DNA from: Promerops cafer
Lineage: Eukaryota; Chordata; Aves; Passeriformes; Nectariniidae
NCBI GenBank assembly: GCA_013398275.1
Contig: VZSE01000552.1
Span: forward strand, 1 to 64,000
DNA: 64,000 nt
Reading direction: 5' to 3'
Shown: positions 51,701-62,402 of the stretch, in pieces
How the letters are laid out: every line of letters starts with the position of its first letter
How positions within the stretch are numbered: position 1 is the stretch's first letter
Notes under the pieces: model-generated
What the model saw: the letters and a program-made list of their open reading frames with translations, nothing else
The model's database searches: none
Told to the model about the DNA's origin: nothing
Translations under genes and position numbers: made by a program

Positions 51701-54228
51701 ACCTGCTTCTAGCTACTTCCTCCAAACTCCTGCTTTGGGGCAAGTTATTTCTGTGCCTGAAAGGGGCAGCTGTGTCATTATGCCCTTGCTCTGCTTCTGT
51801 CTAGACGAGCTGGATTGCCAGCCACATTTGGAGACAACAGGACAGATAGAACCCTGATGTGGGCTCAGAAATCTCTTTTCTGCACCATAAGGAGTGCAGA
51901 GAGCTGCCAAATTCCCTATGAGGGAAAAATCAGTGAATGAGAGGAAAAATAATTTCAGATCACTGTTCTGTCTCAGGCATACCCCTCTCTTACAAAATCT
52001 TCTGCTTTGATTCACAATCCATGCTCTGTTTCTTTGTCTTCCAGTTAAAGATTCAGGCAAGACAGAGTGACTACTTTGATTTTTGTGGAAGCTTTTGTGA
52101 GACACCACATGGCTGTGTCCTAGTTGCCCCAAATCATTCTAGTTTGGGGCTAGGTTGTGTGACTTACCTTATGTGCTTTTCAGCAGTCTTGTACGGGGAC
52201 CTGCATTTTGGCTGAATTGGCCTTGAAAAAAATCCTCGCTCTTATAAATATTTTGACCTGCTGCCGGGCTATAGAAATCTATTCTTAGAGCAAATGATGC
52301 TATGGTAACTGTCCCTGCAATATGACACAGTAGCAAGAATTCTGTCTTCTTTTAATCTGTAGCTCCCAAAATACCTTCTGCACATCCCAAGCCACCTGGC
52401 TTTCCCCACCCTCTTCAGAGGCAGGAAAGCAGCTCCTTCCCAATTTATTTTTCTAGTTCAGTCTGAGGCAAAACTGTCTTAAGCCAATTTAAGTAGATCT
52501 GAAATAACATACTCAGTCCCAGCTGTCGTAACCTATATTGCAGGATATTCCCCTTACTTTTCTATGACACTTTCCCAGTTGCTCTTATGATCTCATTTCC
52601 CCTCAGAACTTCCTAAACAATCCTGTGACATGGGCTCTATCATACCCTATATTCCTCTTTGTATATCCTACCAAAGGTGTGTTGTCAACTTGAAAATGTC
52701 TGTTTGCCCTTTATTCAATCAATATAACATGTCATTTATTCAGAGGCTGACATTTTTACACACAGCCTTTTCTAACAAGTCTTGCCTGTGTTTTATTTAT
52801 TGATTTACGTCCATTACGATAGCTGGATTTTTTGGAGCCCACATATGTCAAGAGCTTGCTTTAGCTGGAATGTACCTATGCCCATTCTAAGAGATGGGCT
52901 CTTCCTTAAAGAGCTGAAGACCTGGTGTTCTTGTTCAGAACTAACCATTACACGTTCAGGACTGTTAGCAACAGACTATAGAAAATCTGACATTTTTCAG
53001 TTCCCCTGATCCACACTTATTACCTACTAATTTCCCAAGTACACTGTGGGCTTGTACATGGCATCCTGCTAGTAATTGGGAGCTGCAAGTGCTGTTTGCT
53101 TGAGTACTGAGCCACCTACAAGTTTTGCAGCATTTGGTGAATAACTGGAGGATTTGTGTGTTCAGTACATCCCATATGCCATGACTGTCTTCAAGTGGCA
53201 ATACAGTGATAGCAACAATATGGCTATTGAAAAGTTCTGCAGATAACTGATAAATTCACCTCTGGTGTAACCCCACTGACAAATGACCTGCACACAAGGC
53301 TGTAGAATGTAAGGGGTTCTTCCTGCTATCCTACTTGGGCTCTCTTTGTTCTGCTGCCCTGCCAGGATGCCACTCGTGTGTATGTGGCACTGCTATGCTG
53401 AGGCATGGCTGATAATATAATTTACAGCTCTTCAGTGGGGTCCCAGGGGCATTAGAAGAGTAAATTGTCATTGCTAAAATGTGGGCATGAACAAAAATAG
53501 TTGCCCTGATTTCTCTGCCATAGTAATCATAATTTGTAGAATAAATTATATTAACCTTCTTCCTCTCATAAAAAGTGTTTTAACCCTTTAGGGAGAAAGA
53601 ATAGGGTAACAGATTAAGTATAATGTACCCCATTTTAAAATCTGTCAGTGTGCCTCAAATTCCTTCTTATTTTATTTTACTGAAAGCCTTTTAAAGTCAC
53701 TATCTTTTTACATAATGCAATGTACTGATACTTTCGTATCAAGTTTTCCTTACTGGAATGTAAATCCTCTGTTCACATTATGCCTATTCCTTCCAGCTTT
53801 CCAGTTGTCTTCCTGCACCACAGGAGGATGGACCACGAAACATTAGAGTCTGACAGGGGAAAGGGAGGGAAGGGTGAGCAGATGACAGTGCAGAGTCCAT
53901 CTCTGCCCCAGCTGCAGAATGAGGGATCTAGAGCAGAGCAGTTTCACTCTGTTGGCCCCTGTTAATTGGGACGCAGCTTTGAGCTCGATGCCTGTGCCTC
54001 AGGTGAACACCCAGAGCCATCTGTCTCCCCAGCCTGCCATACTGCCATCTGGCAGGTACTGAATCATCCGGGCAGTGGGGAACTCTCCACTGGAGGAAAG
54101 GAGGCAATAGCCTAACACATTCACGGCAGGAATTTGGACCTGCAGCCCCCAAGGCCAGCAGCCTGTCTGCTAGGGTCTGAGCAAACCTCCTTGCTCCAAC
54201 AGCTTTGGGGTTGATCAGGCTACACCCT
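45711..54228. other. Intergenic, no host gene recognised
   Basis: Unique sequence with no repeat I could name. Its longest open frame, 246 codons at 49666-50406, is listed separately. Other frames (138 codons minus strand at 48891-49307; 139 codons minus strand at 51713-52132) show no known domain. Confidence 0.55.
49666..50406 (+). other. 246-codon open frame of unknown status
   Basis: The longest open frame outside FEM1C. The translation begins MHSQVIQQALYLVDREQDNL. It is rich in Leu, Ser, Cys and Ala, with two hydrophobic stretches near the middle (around FLQGFVCLLPVTPLCL and VLAYFFFRFLLLPVSCVLA), but no signal peptide or domain I recognise. The ATG context has no notable support, and I see no adjoining exons or CpG island. 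In 64 kb read in six frames a random frame of this length is possible, so I do not call it a gene. Confidence 0.12.
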
Positions 54229-54243
54229 TTCCCCCCCCCCCCN
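54229..54243. other. Poly-C run ending in an ambiguous base
   Basis: About a dozen C residues are followed by a single N at 54243, the only ambiguous base noticed in the window. This is a sequencing or assembly uncertainty at a homopolymer. Confidence 0.9.
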
Positions 54244-55196
54244 AACAAACACCCTATTGCTTTAGCATGGTCTAAGCCCATAATTTACCAAAATCCCCAT
54301 GGGCAGGCTGAACTCCCCTGTATGTGATGTGGCTGTGCCCTGGCAGCTCTGACTCTGACACCAGAGCTTGTATCATTGCAAAAATTCTCTTCTGCTGTGC
54401 CTGCATAAATAATTCTTTATTGTTTGTTTACATAGTCAGATTTTTCTGAAGTTTCTAGGGGTGCAGGAGGGGGAAGAAGCGTAAGCCCCACTGGGATTAA
54501 CCCTCTCTGGCTGTGCACAGCTCTGCCTTTGTGTGTTTTTCCAACTCAGTCCTCCCCTCCCTTCTCTCACACCCACTGGCAGAAATGAGCTGTCCCAGCA
54601 GTGACTAATTGTACCAGGTCAATGGCAGGACAGCAGCTCCCTCCCCTCCCCTGCAGCCCCTTCCCCTTCCCTCTCCACCTGAGGTGCTGTCTGGAGGAGA
54701 CAGTCAAAGCTTTGAGGATTTTTTGGATGGGGCTCTGCATGCCTACCAGAGATGCAAGGAACCAGCTGCTCAGGCACTGGGCACTGGTGTCCTGCCACAT
54801 CTGAGCAACCTGCAGCACTTTGGTTTTGGTGAAGGAGGTGAATGCCTCGGAGGCAGTCTACATCACTGGCTCCCCAGGACTTGGTTTTAATCAATCCTTG
54901 ATGCTTTGCATCATGCCTTTTTGTTGTTACAATCTATCATGCATTTAGCATGTGTTTTTAACCAGGTAATTATTATATCCTTAGGTGAAGCATGTACTAC
55001 AGCACCTGTCATTAGCAGGCCCATGTGTTCAGTTTATGCTGTAGATCTTCAAGTGCTATATTTAGATGTCTTTGTCATAATATACCTCAGGTGCCCTGTG
55101 GAGGCCTCAGACAAACCTTTGATGGACTCCAGACATCCTCCTCATTGGCCCATTACCTAGTTGTTTACCAGTTGCACTGTCAATCACCTATTATAT

Positions 55197-55219
55197 TAAT
55201 TGCAAGGTTCCAGCAATTA
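55197..55219. promoter_or_regulatory. Homeodomain-like dyad, copy A
   Basis: TAATTGC, a 9-base spacer, then GCAATTA, an exact inverted repeat. The half-site contains the TAATTG homeodomain core. Sequence around it is AT-rich and repeat-free. A binding function is inferred only. Confidence 0.3.
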
Positions 55220-56886
55220 GATTTCCTGTTTTTCAGGCCTATGTGCTATTATTTCAGCCTTCCACAACACACAGACCTGGAATGAGTGCTGCCAGTTTGC
55301 ATTCATACTAACCAAGTGCAAACAGAGCAAACTTCCTGAGAGCTGGGAAGGACACTAATGTCTGCAAGGACACCCGGCACTGTGTGGCAGCCTCACCTTC
55401 CCTGCACAGATTTCCCCACTGAAGAGAAGATTTGACCCCCTAGTTTCACCTGCAAGAACTGAGCCCAAGCCGCTAGCCAAGTGCATCATGACTACAAGCG
55501 GTGGTGGTTTCATCTCTTCTTTAGCATCTTTAGCATCTATTTTCTAAATACGATGTTCTCACACTACATCTCCTGGAAACTTCCTTTTTTTTCCCCTTTT
55601 AATAAATCTCACCATTCAAAATCAGTTGCTCTCTATGTGATTTGCCATAGAGAATATCTGCAGTACCATTTCATTTCTTTAGAAATGCATTTATTTCTTA
55701 TAAGAATAATATGCAGTAAACACATTTTATTCCACTGCATCTGTCACATTGAAAAGACTGTTAGGTTTAGGCATTTTCCTGTCCTTCTGTGAAAATGCAT
55801 GAACTTGTTCAGGTTATGAAAACAGTGTAGGATCTGCTTGACTATTTTCTTCCAGACAGCACCCCAATCCCACCCTGCCACCCCAGCTTTCTTACCCTCT
55901 CCATTACAAGGCTTCCCACACCTTCAGTGTTTATGCCAATGAAGTCAGTGGAGGAATCCTTTCTGCCAAATGAGGTCTTACTCATTAAGCAGCAAGTTAC
56001 TGTTATATTCAGCACAGGTTTGCTCACTAGGCAGACTCTACAATGTATCCCAGAAAGTACCTTTGGTTTCTGTGGGAGCTTTGTGTGGGTTGCTTATGAA
56101 ATTCTATCTGTTGTGCATATTCTCCACTGAGGACCAAGCTGGAGCAGAGACGCTTCAGTGAAGCTTTTGACTCAGCTAGGACTGGAATTATTCCAGCTCT
56201 GGCAAATAAATAGCAGCATGGTAAGCAGTCTGGGAAATCCAACACAGCTGACACTAGAAAACACCCATGGGAGCAGGAGTTGGGGCACTGACTGGGCGCA
56301 CTGGAAGAGATATGGTCTGCACAGGACTGTGAGAGGCACTGATATGTCCAGGACCCTCCACACCTAGGCAGTTTAGCTGGGGCTAATCATCAGACTGTCC
56401 AGAAAAGTCCTTTCCTGGCCCAGTGTGGGCTAGTGTCTCAGTGAGATGCTGTGTTTTGGCATAAGAAAGAATGTGTGAACAACACATGGTGGGGGTCAGA
56501 GAACTGCGGTTAGAACGGAGCAACAGTGTGTGACAGAGACATAGAAGAGGCTGTGCTTGCACACTGAAGTCAATTCTCATAGGAGATGTCAGTTTTTTGG
56601 TTTTTCAGTCTTTAGAAATACGTATTTACTCAGTAATAACAAGAGTTTAAACAAACCCTATTAAAATAATAGTGCCTGCTTTAGTCCTTCTGGGAAAATG
56701 AAAGATTGGATGTTTTTTTAGGCTAAATACGTAATTCCCTGTTCTTAACAAATATGCAGCATATTTCATACCCCTCATACCTTCTACAGTGTCTTTTAGT
56801 TCCTTTTAAAACATTCCTCTTGCTAAGAGCAGGGAGATGCATCTGATAATTGTATCACACTCACATTCCTCAATGGCTACATGAAT

Positions 56887-56970
56887 AGTTCCTTTTTCTT
56901 CTTCTCCTCCTCCTCCTCCTCTTCCTCCTCCTCCTCCTCCTTCTCCTTCTCCTCCTTCTCCTCCTCCTCC
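56887..56970. repeat. Polypyrimidine (CTC/CTT)n tract
   Basis: An 84-base stretch, almost entirely C and T, made of CTC and CTT triplets, the opposite strand being all purine. Long mirror-like purine/pyrimidine tracts can form triplex (H-DNA) structures and are prone to length change. Confidence 0.9.
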
Positions 56971-57557
56971 AGATTAAGTGACATCTACTTTCATGCATTG
57001 CTGAATTTGAGGCCCAAGTACTACTGAGGGCTCAGATGAGACCTAATGCCACATTTGCCCTCTTCTGAGAAACTGGGACTGAGAATTTCATGTTTCTCCT
57101 TTGTTCCACAGTGGACCACACTAAATGGAGGGGAGCTGCCAGCTGTAAATTACTCCTTGCCTGCAATATGAGTCATGTTTCTAAGCTGATATATTTTTCC
57201 TAGTAAAAAATAATAAAGCAAGTCTTCAATATCAGTAGAAAATACCATGCATTTCCACTCTTCTTAACCAGAACAAGTATATATCTTTTTCCTGCAGTGC
57301 AGCTTGGATCAAATATACTCACACAGCTGAGGGAAGACTCAGTTGGTGGAACAATAGAAAGATCACAGCAGAAAACAGACAATTATCACAGCTTCTTGGG
57401 AACCAGTCACTAAATCCTTTTCTAAAAAACAAGGAACATACATGTACGTCAGCACTGAACACAGAGCAATTCCTTTTTTCAAAAAGGTATTGCTGTATAA
57501 AAGATTAGAGTAAACATTTTATTAATACATTGGTGTTAATATAACAATTTTGCAGCC

Positions 57558-57580
57558 TAATTGCATTCCAGAAGCAATTA
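57558..57580. promoter_or_regulatory. Homeodomain-like dyad, copy B
   Basis: The same arrangement as copy A at 55197: TAATTGC, a different 9-base spacer, and GCAATTA. The spacers differ in sequence, so the pair is not simply a recent duplication. Confidence 0.3.
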
Positions 57581-58380
57581 GCTCTTGTAATATGTGCTCT
57601 GGATGTAAAGGAGACAGAAAAAATGTTTCGGAAATTAGTGACAACTTAAAATCTTCTGCATCAAAACCCCTTTGTGTGCCAGACTTTTCACACGCAGCTG
57701 TGTCTGCGAGACTGGTTTGGCTGACGAGGTGTATGGCTGCTGGCTTCCAGGGCTGAACTCCAGGACTGTAGAGGCAGTCCCTTGCTGCAGATCGGGTGCT
57801 TTGCAAATCTGAGCAATGCAACATGGTTTTCCACTAGGATCTGAATGCTGGCACAAAGCCTTTGTCCCCAGAAATGCTCTTGACCCGGAAAGCTTTGATT
57901 TCAAGCCCCACTCCCACCTTTCCGGGACAGGAACCATCAAAATTATGTTCTTGTTAACATGATTTCGTTATCAAACCCTTGTCCAATTGAGTTCTAAACC
58001 TGCCATATAATTGCATTTTGTATTTCAATCACCATGTAACCACATTCTTTAAGTATTTTTTTTCCCCAGGGCAGAGGCGCTGGCTATGCTGTGGTAGAAA
58101 GCTGGTGGGTATGAGTTTCTGTTCTTTTCTAGGCACTCCATTCTTTGTGTAGAGTCTGATTTACAATACACTTAGGTAGCCAAGGTAAAGGGCATGGGTA
58201 AATCTAGGTCCTTTATGGCCAGCTCAACCTGGTGTCAAGCATCCCCGCTTCCTTACAAGCTTTTGTGAAGTGTTAGGACTGCCTCTGCTCTAACTTCACA
58301 GAGCTAGCCTAGCATGGCTGGAAAAACACCAAGCTCTTTTTGGCTGTCATGGGAACACATCTAACGAATCAGTGAATGCT

Positions 58381-58690
58381 AGAATCATAGTTTGGGTTGG
58401 AAGTGATCTTAAAGGTCATCTAGTTCCCAACCCCAAGAGACCAAGTTGCTCAAAGCCCCACCCAACCTGGCCTTGAACACTTTCAGGGATGGAGCAACCA
58501 CAGCTTCTCTGGGCAGCCTGTGCCAGTGTCTAACCACTCTCTCAGTAAAGAATTTCTTCTCAGCGCCAACTCTAAATCCCTTCTCTTTTAGCTTAAAAAT
58601 GTCCCCCCTTGTCCTATCATTACCTGCCCTTGCAAAAAGTCTGTCCACCTCTCTTTTCATAAGCCCCCTTTAAGTATTTAAAGGCCACAA
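58381..58690 (-). mobile_element. CR1 retrotransposon, 3' portion, minus strand
   Basis: AGAATCATAGTTTGGGTTGG at the left edge is the reverse complement of a CR1 3' end. It is followed by TCTTAAAGGTCATCTAGTTC and the complement of the GTGTTCAAGG-type block, stopping near TATTTAAAGGCCACAAC. It is about 310 bp. The minus-strand frame at 58409-58660 is CR1-derived. Confidence 0.92.
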
Positions 58691-60881
58691 CTAAATATAT
58701 AAACTAAATCAACTAAAATATATATTTTTTTGAAGAGTGTGGTTCTTTATGTACTAGAAGTGCTCTCTATCCCTACACACCAGCTAAGAAACAGTGATTT
58801 TTTTTCTCTGTGGATGAAAAAAAGGTATTAATTTTTCTTAAGTGACATAGATAGGGTTCCTAACCTGCCAGTCACCACTGACAGCTTGCTAGCTAATACA
58901 CTAATACATCCTACTTTGAAAACACCCTCCATGTCTACTGCTCAGCACACGTGTGTGAACTCTTCCACCAGAGTTCAAAGCCAAATGCCTGCTTGAACAT
59001 CCTTCAGAACCTCTAGGTAACTCAGGCTGAGGAATTACACCCAGCCAACTTTGCACTTAATTCACAATTTATTGTCTGTGTAAAATATATCTAGTGTAGA
59101 ACATATCTAGAGTATATCTAAATAGGTGTGCTAAATTTGGGGGCTGCACAGAGACTGTGTGTCCCACACACTTTGCAGTTGGACAGCCACATGTACCTGC
59201 CACACGTACCCGCCACACAAGGTGAACAAAGAGTCATCAGCTAATTTTGGGAATTGTTACATAGCATATAGAAACTTTATTTTCAGAAGGGATTAAGAAG
59301 AACTGATAATTTTTGTGGTGTTCTACTAAAGCTGTTAATTGGGAAGTTATTCTACACAAAACCGAGCATCAAGCCCCTGCCTTTGCAAAAGCACAATGTT
59401 ACTCTTCAGGCTATTTTATGTCAGAGCATATCTTTTTAACCAAAGTAGTGGGTGCAAGCACAAGAGAGGAATGCAATGGGTTCTGATGTAGCAAAAGTCC
59501 ACTAGAGATGGAACAACGTGATTTGATCTATAACACTCCTACTTGAAAGCTGTAAAAGTTGCAAAGCTCTCAGACCCACTTACTGAGGTCAATATTGGGT
59601 CCCCATATATTTAGCAATGATAACATAAAACCTCAGAAAAATATAGTGTATGAAAGAAAAGTTCCTACAAGTAACTACACAGGGGGAAACAAGAACGGGT
59701 TTGCCTGAATCTATTCTCAGTTGGTTCTATTTGTACAGATAAATAAGTGAATGTTCTGTTGTATTTTCTTGATTCTAAGAGGCAAAAATGCTCAGAGGTG
59801 CTCTCGGTAATTATTTTACTCAGTCTTCCTTCTGTGGAGGTACCTGAGAAACAGTCACAGCATTCACATCTGAAAGCTGGACTTTGAGGTCAGACAAAAA
59901 ATTCTGTCTTCTTCTGTGTTCCTCTCTTTCTGTGTTCTTTTTGGTTGGTGCAAGAACATTGTGTTGCTTACAGGCATCTGTAAAATAGTAAGGCGGTACC
60001 CTAACATTCGATCAATTGGGCATTTACCTGGTAGCCATGGGTCATGCTGTAATGATGAGGTTAAATCAGAACAGATGCCTCTTGGAAGTTTCCTGAGGGC
60101 TTCTTTGATGATGGCACAGTCTCGCTTCATTTACAGAGAAGGAACGTCCAGGCCAGGCACTTCCTGAAGGCAAACAAATGGTTCTGTTATTCTGCCTGCT
60201 GTGTACCACGCAGCTGTGAACCCTAGTTACATGCACAGATCAGTTCATGGCTGATGTCTCTGTAGATATTTTCTCATGGTAAACAGGGCTCCAAGACCTT
60301 GGGTAGCCCAGGAGTAAAAAGCCTCAGGCACTTCCATTACATGCTCACATAGCTGGCGATGATTTCTAGTTTCTTGACAGCTTGCCTTCTGGGTCCTTTA
60401 GAAAGGTGTGGTGCTCTTTTTATTTTTTTTTTCAAGAAATCGCCTGTCCCACACGGTGTTTAGGCTGTGAAATTTTCTGATGTGTTTGCCATACTGCAGC
60501 AGAGCTCAGCTAGCAGGTGGGTTTTTTTATCAGTGAAGCCTTTTCCTGATGACATGCAACACTTCATGAAATTCATCTGGTACTAGTACTGCAGCCAGTA
60601 ATGAAAAGAACATCAGAGGTAAATAATAAATGAGCAGAAATCTCAGGTTTTGCTGAGCATCATGGTTTCATCAAGTACACCAATCAGAGCATGCCTAAAA
60701 TCTTCATTCAGGAGGCAGCTTGCCAAAACCAATGGACTGCCAGTGAGTTGACATGAAATATGCAGATCTGATACATCATGATGTACCTCTTGACACACAG
60801 AGCACTGGAATATCCATGTCCTGAATGGGTCCCCGCTCAACAGAGAGGAGGAGCTCTAAACAGAGGTAGGTGTTTCCATGC
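58691..60881. other. Intergenic, no gene recognised
   Basis: Unique AT-rich sequence with only short frames. Near 59190-59217 a degenerate CCACANGTACC-type motif repeats two to three times. Confidence 0.6.
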
Positions 60882-61453
60882 TGTGCCAGTTTTGCATGGG
60901 ATGGAGTTAAAGTTCTGCCCAGTAGGGCTGTGTTTTGGATTTGTTCTGAGCACAGGGTTGATAACACAGAGATGTTTTTGTTATTGCCAAGCAGGTCTTA
61001 CACAGAGCCGAGGCCTTTTCTGCTTCTCAACCAACCACATCAGCAACCAGGTTGGGGGTGCACAAGGATTTGGGAGAGGACACAGCTGACCCCAACTGAC
61101 CCAAGGGACATTCCAGCCCATCATGCTCAGTAGATAAAGTGGGGTGGAAGTAGCAGGAAGCGGGGGATGTTTGCAGTGATGGTGTTTGTCTTCCCAAGTC
61201 ACCATTACACAGGATGGGGCCCTGGGCTCCTGGAGATGGCTGAACGCCTGCCTGCTATGGGAAGCAGGGAATTAATTCCTTGTTTTGCTTTGCTTTTGTC
61301 AGCAGCTTTTGCTTTTTCTATTAACCTGTCTTCATCTCAATCCACAGGTTTTCTAGCTTTTAACCTTCCAACTCTTTCCACGATCCCACTAGTGGGGAGT
61401 GTTCAAGCAGCTATGTGGGGTTTGGCTGTTGACTGGAGTCAAATCATAATACA
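60882..61453 (+). mobile_element. Solo LTR of an avian endogenous retrovirus, copy 3
   Basis: About 570 bp, the same family as copies 1 and 2 but on the plus strand. It starts TGTGCCAGTTTTG and passes through CTGTGTTTTGGATTTGTTCT and the GAGATGTTTTTGTTATTGC block. GGAATTAATTCCTTGTTTTG follows, and a degenerate ATTAAC sits at the position of the ATTAAA poly(A) signal of copy 1. The right edge near ATCATAATACA is approximate. No target-site duplication was found, and it appears more diverged than copies 1 and 2. No internal retroviral sequence adjoins. Confidence 0.85.
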
Positions 61454-62366
61454 TACTCCTGGATGGTGTATTTCCACTTCTCTTTGAAATATTTGACCTT
61501 TCTTAACTGCATCACGTGGTTAGAAGTGGAGTGCTCGATCTTTTCTTTTTTTCTCTCAGCTATTACCGGCTTCTGCGACATGTACAGTATGTAGATTTAT
61601 CTTTCTCTGGGTCTATTCATTCCCTCTAATTATTGGGGGTTGGGGTTTGTTGTTTGGTGTGTGTTGCAGGGGGAGGGTTTGCTTGTTTTTCTGTTGTGTC
61701 ACTCCTCTCTGCCAAAGTCCTCCACACAGTATTCCTATGGGGTTTCTTCCCTCAGAAGCTCTAGCACCTTTCACTGTTTTGGCACTTCAGCTCTATTCTT
61801 GTTCAAAATCCATTTGTTTGTTTGTTTGATTGTTAATATTGCCAAGCATGACATTGCAACAATGAAAGCTCTTCCATCTCTCACATTCTCCTCAGTTGTG
61901 ACACTTGCTGTTTGAGTTTTAGCGATCTGTTGTTTTCTTTATGCATTGCACTGTACTTAATAAATTTATCTTCTATCACTGGTGTGTCAAAACTTGTCCT
62001 AAAGCTCAAACAGTGGAAATATTTTCATTTTATTCTTTTGAAACAGTTTTTTCAATTTTTTTTTAGAAATTAATCATTAGAGTAATAGTTCTGCTTACTG
62101 TATCTATCATAACTTCAGCAATCTTCCCCCTTTTTCTGATCAGTGATTTCACTACTTTCTGCATCCTTAAAGGCATACTGCAGCAAGCTGGAGGTAATGC
62201 TCCCTGTCCCTTCATCTACTCTCATGCTCAAAACTGCATCTGATGACTGTGTCAGCATGCTCTCACTTTCTGTGATATTCCCCTAGTCTAGCTCTGTAAT
62301 GAAACTCCACTAAGTAAACATCTCCTGTAACTGTGCCTGTGTATCTTGGGTAAAATTATACATACA

Positions 62367-62402
<36 letters not shown>

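Larger units (their letters stand above)
54244..58380. other. Intergenic, candidate regulatory sequence, no gene recognised
   Basis: Unique sequence containing the pyrimidine tract at 56887-56970 and two homeodomain-like dyads at 55197-55219 and 57558-57580, listed separately. The open frames (up to 117 codons) resemble nothing known. Confidence 0.5.
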
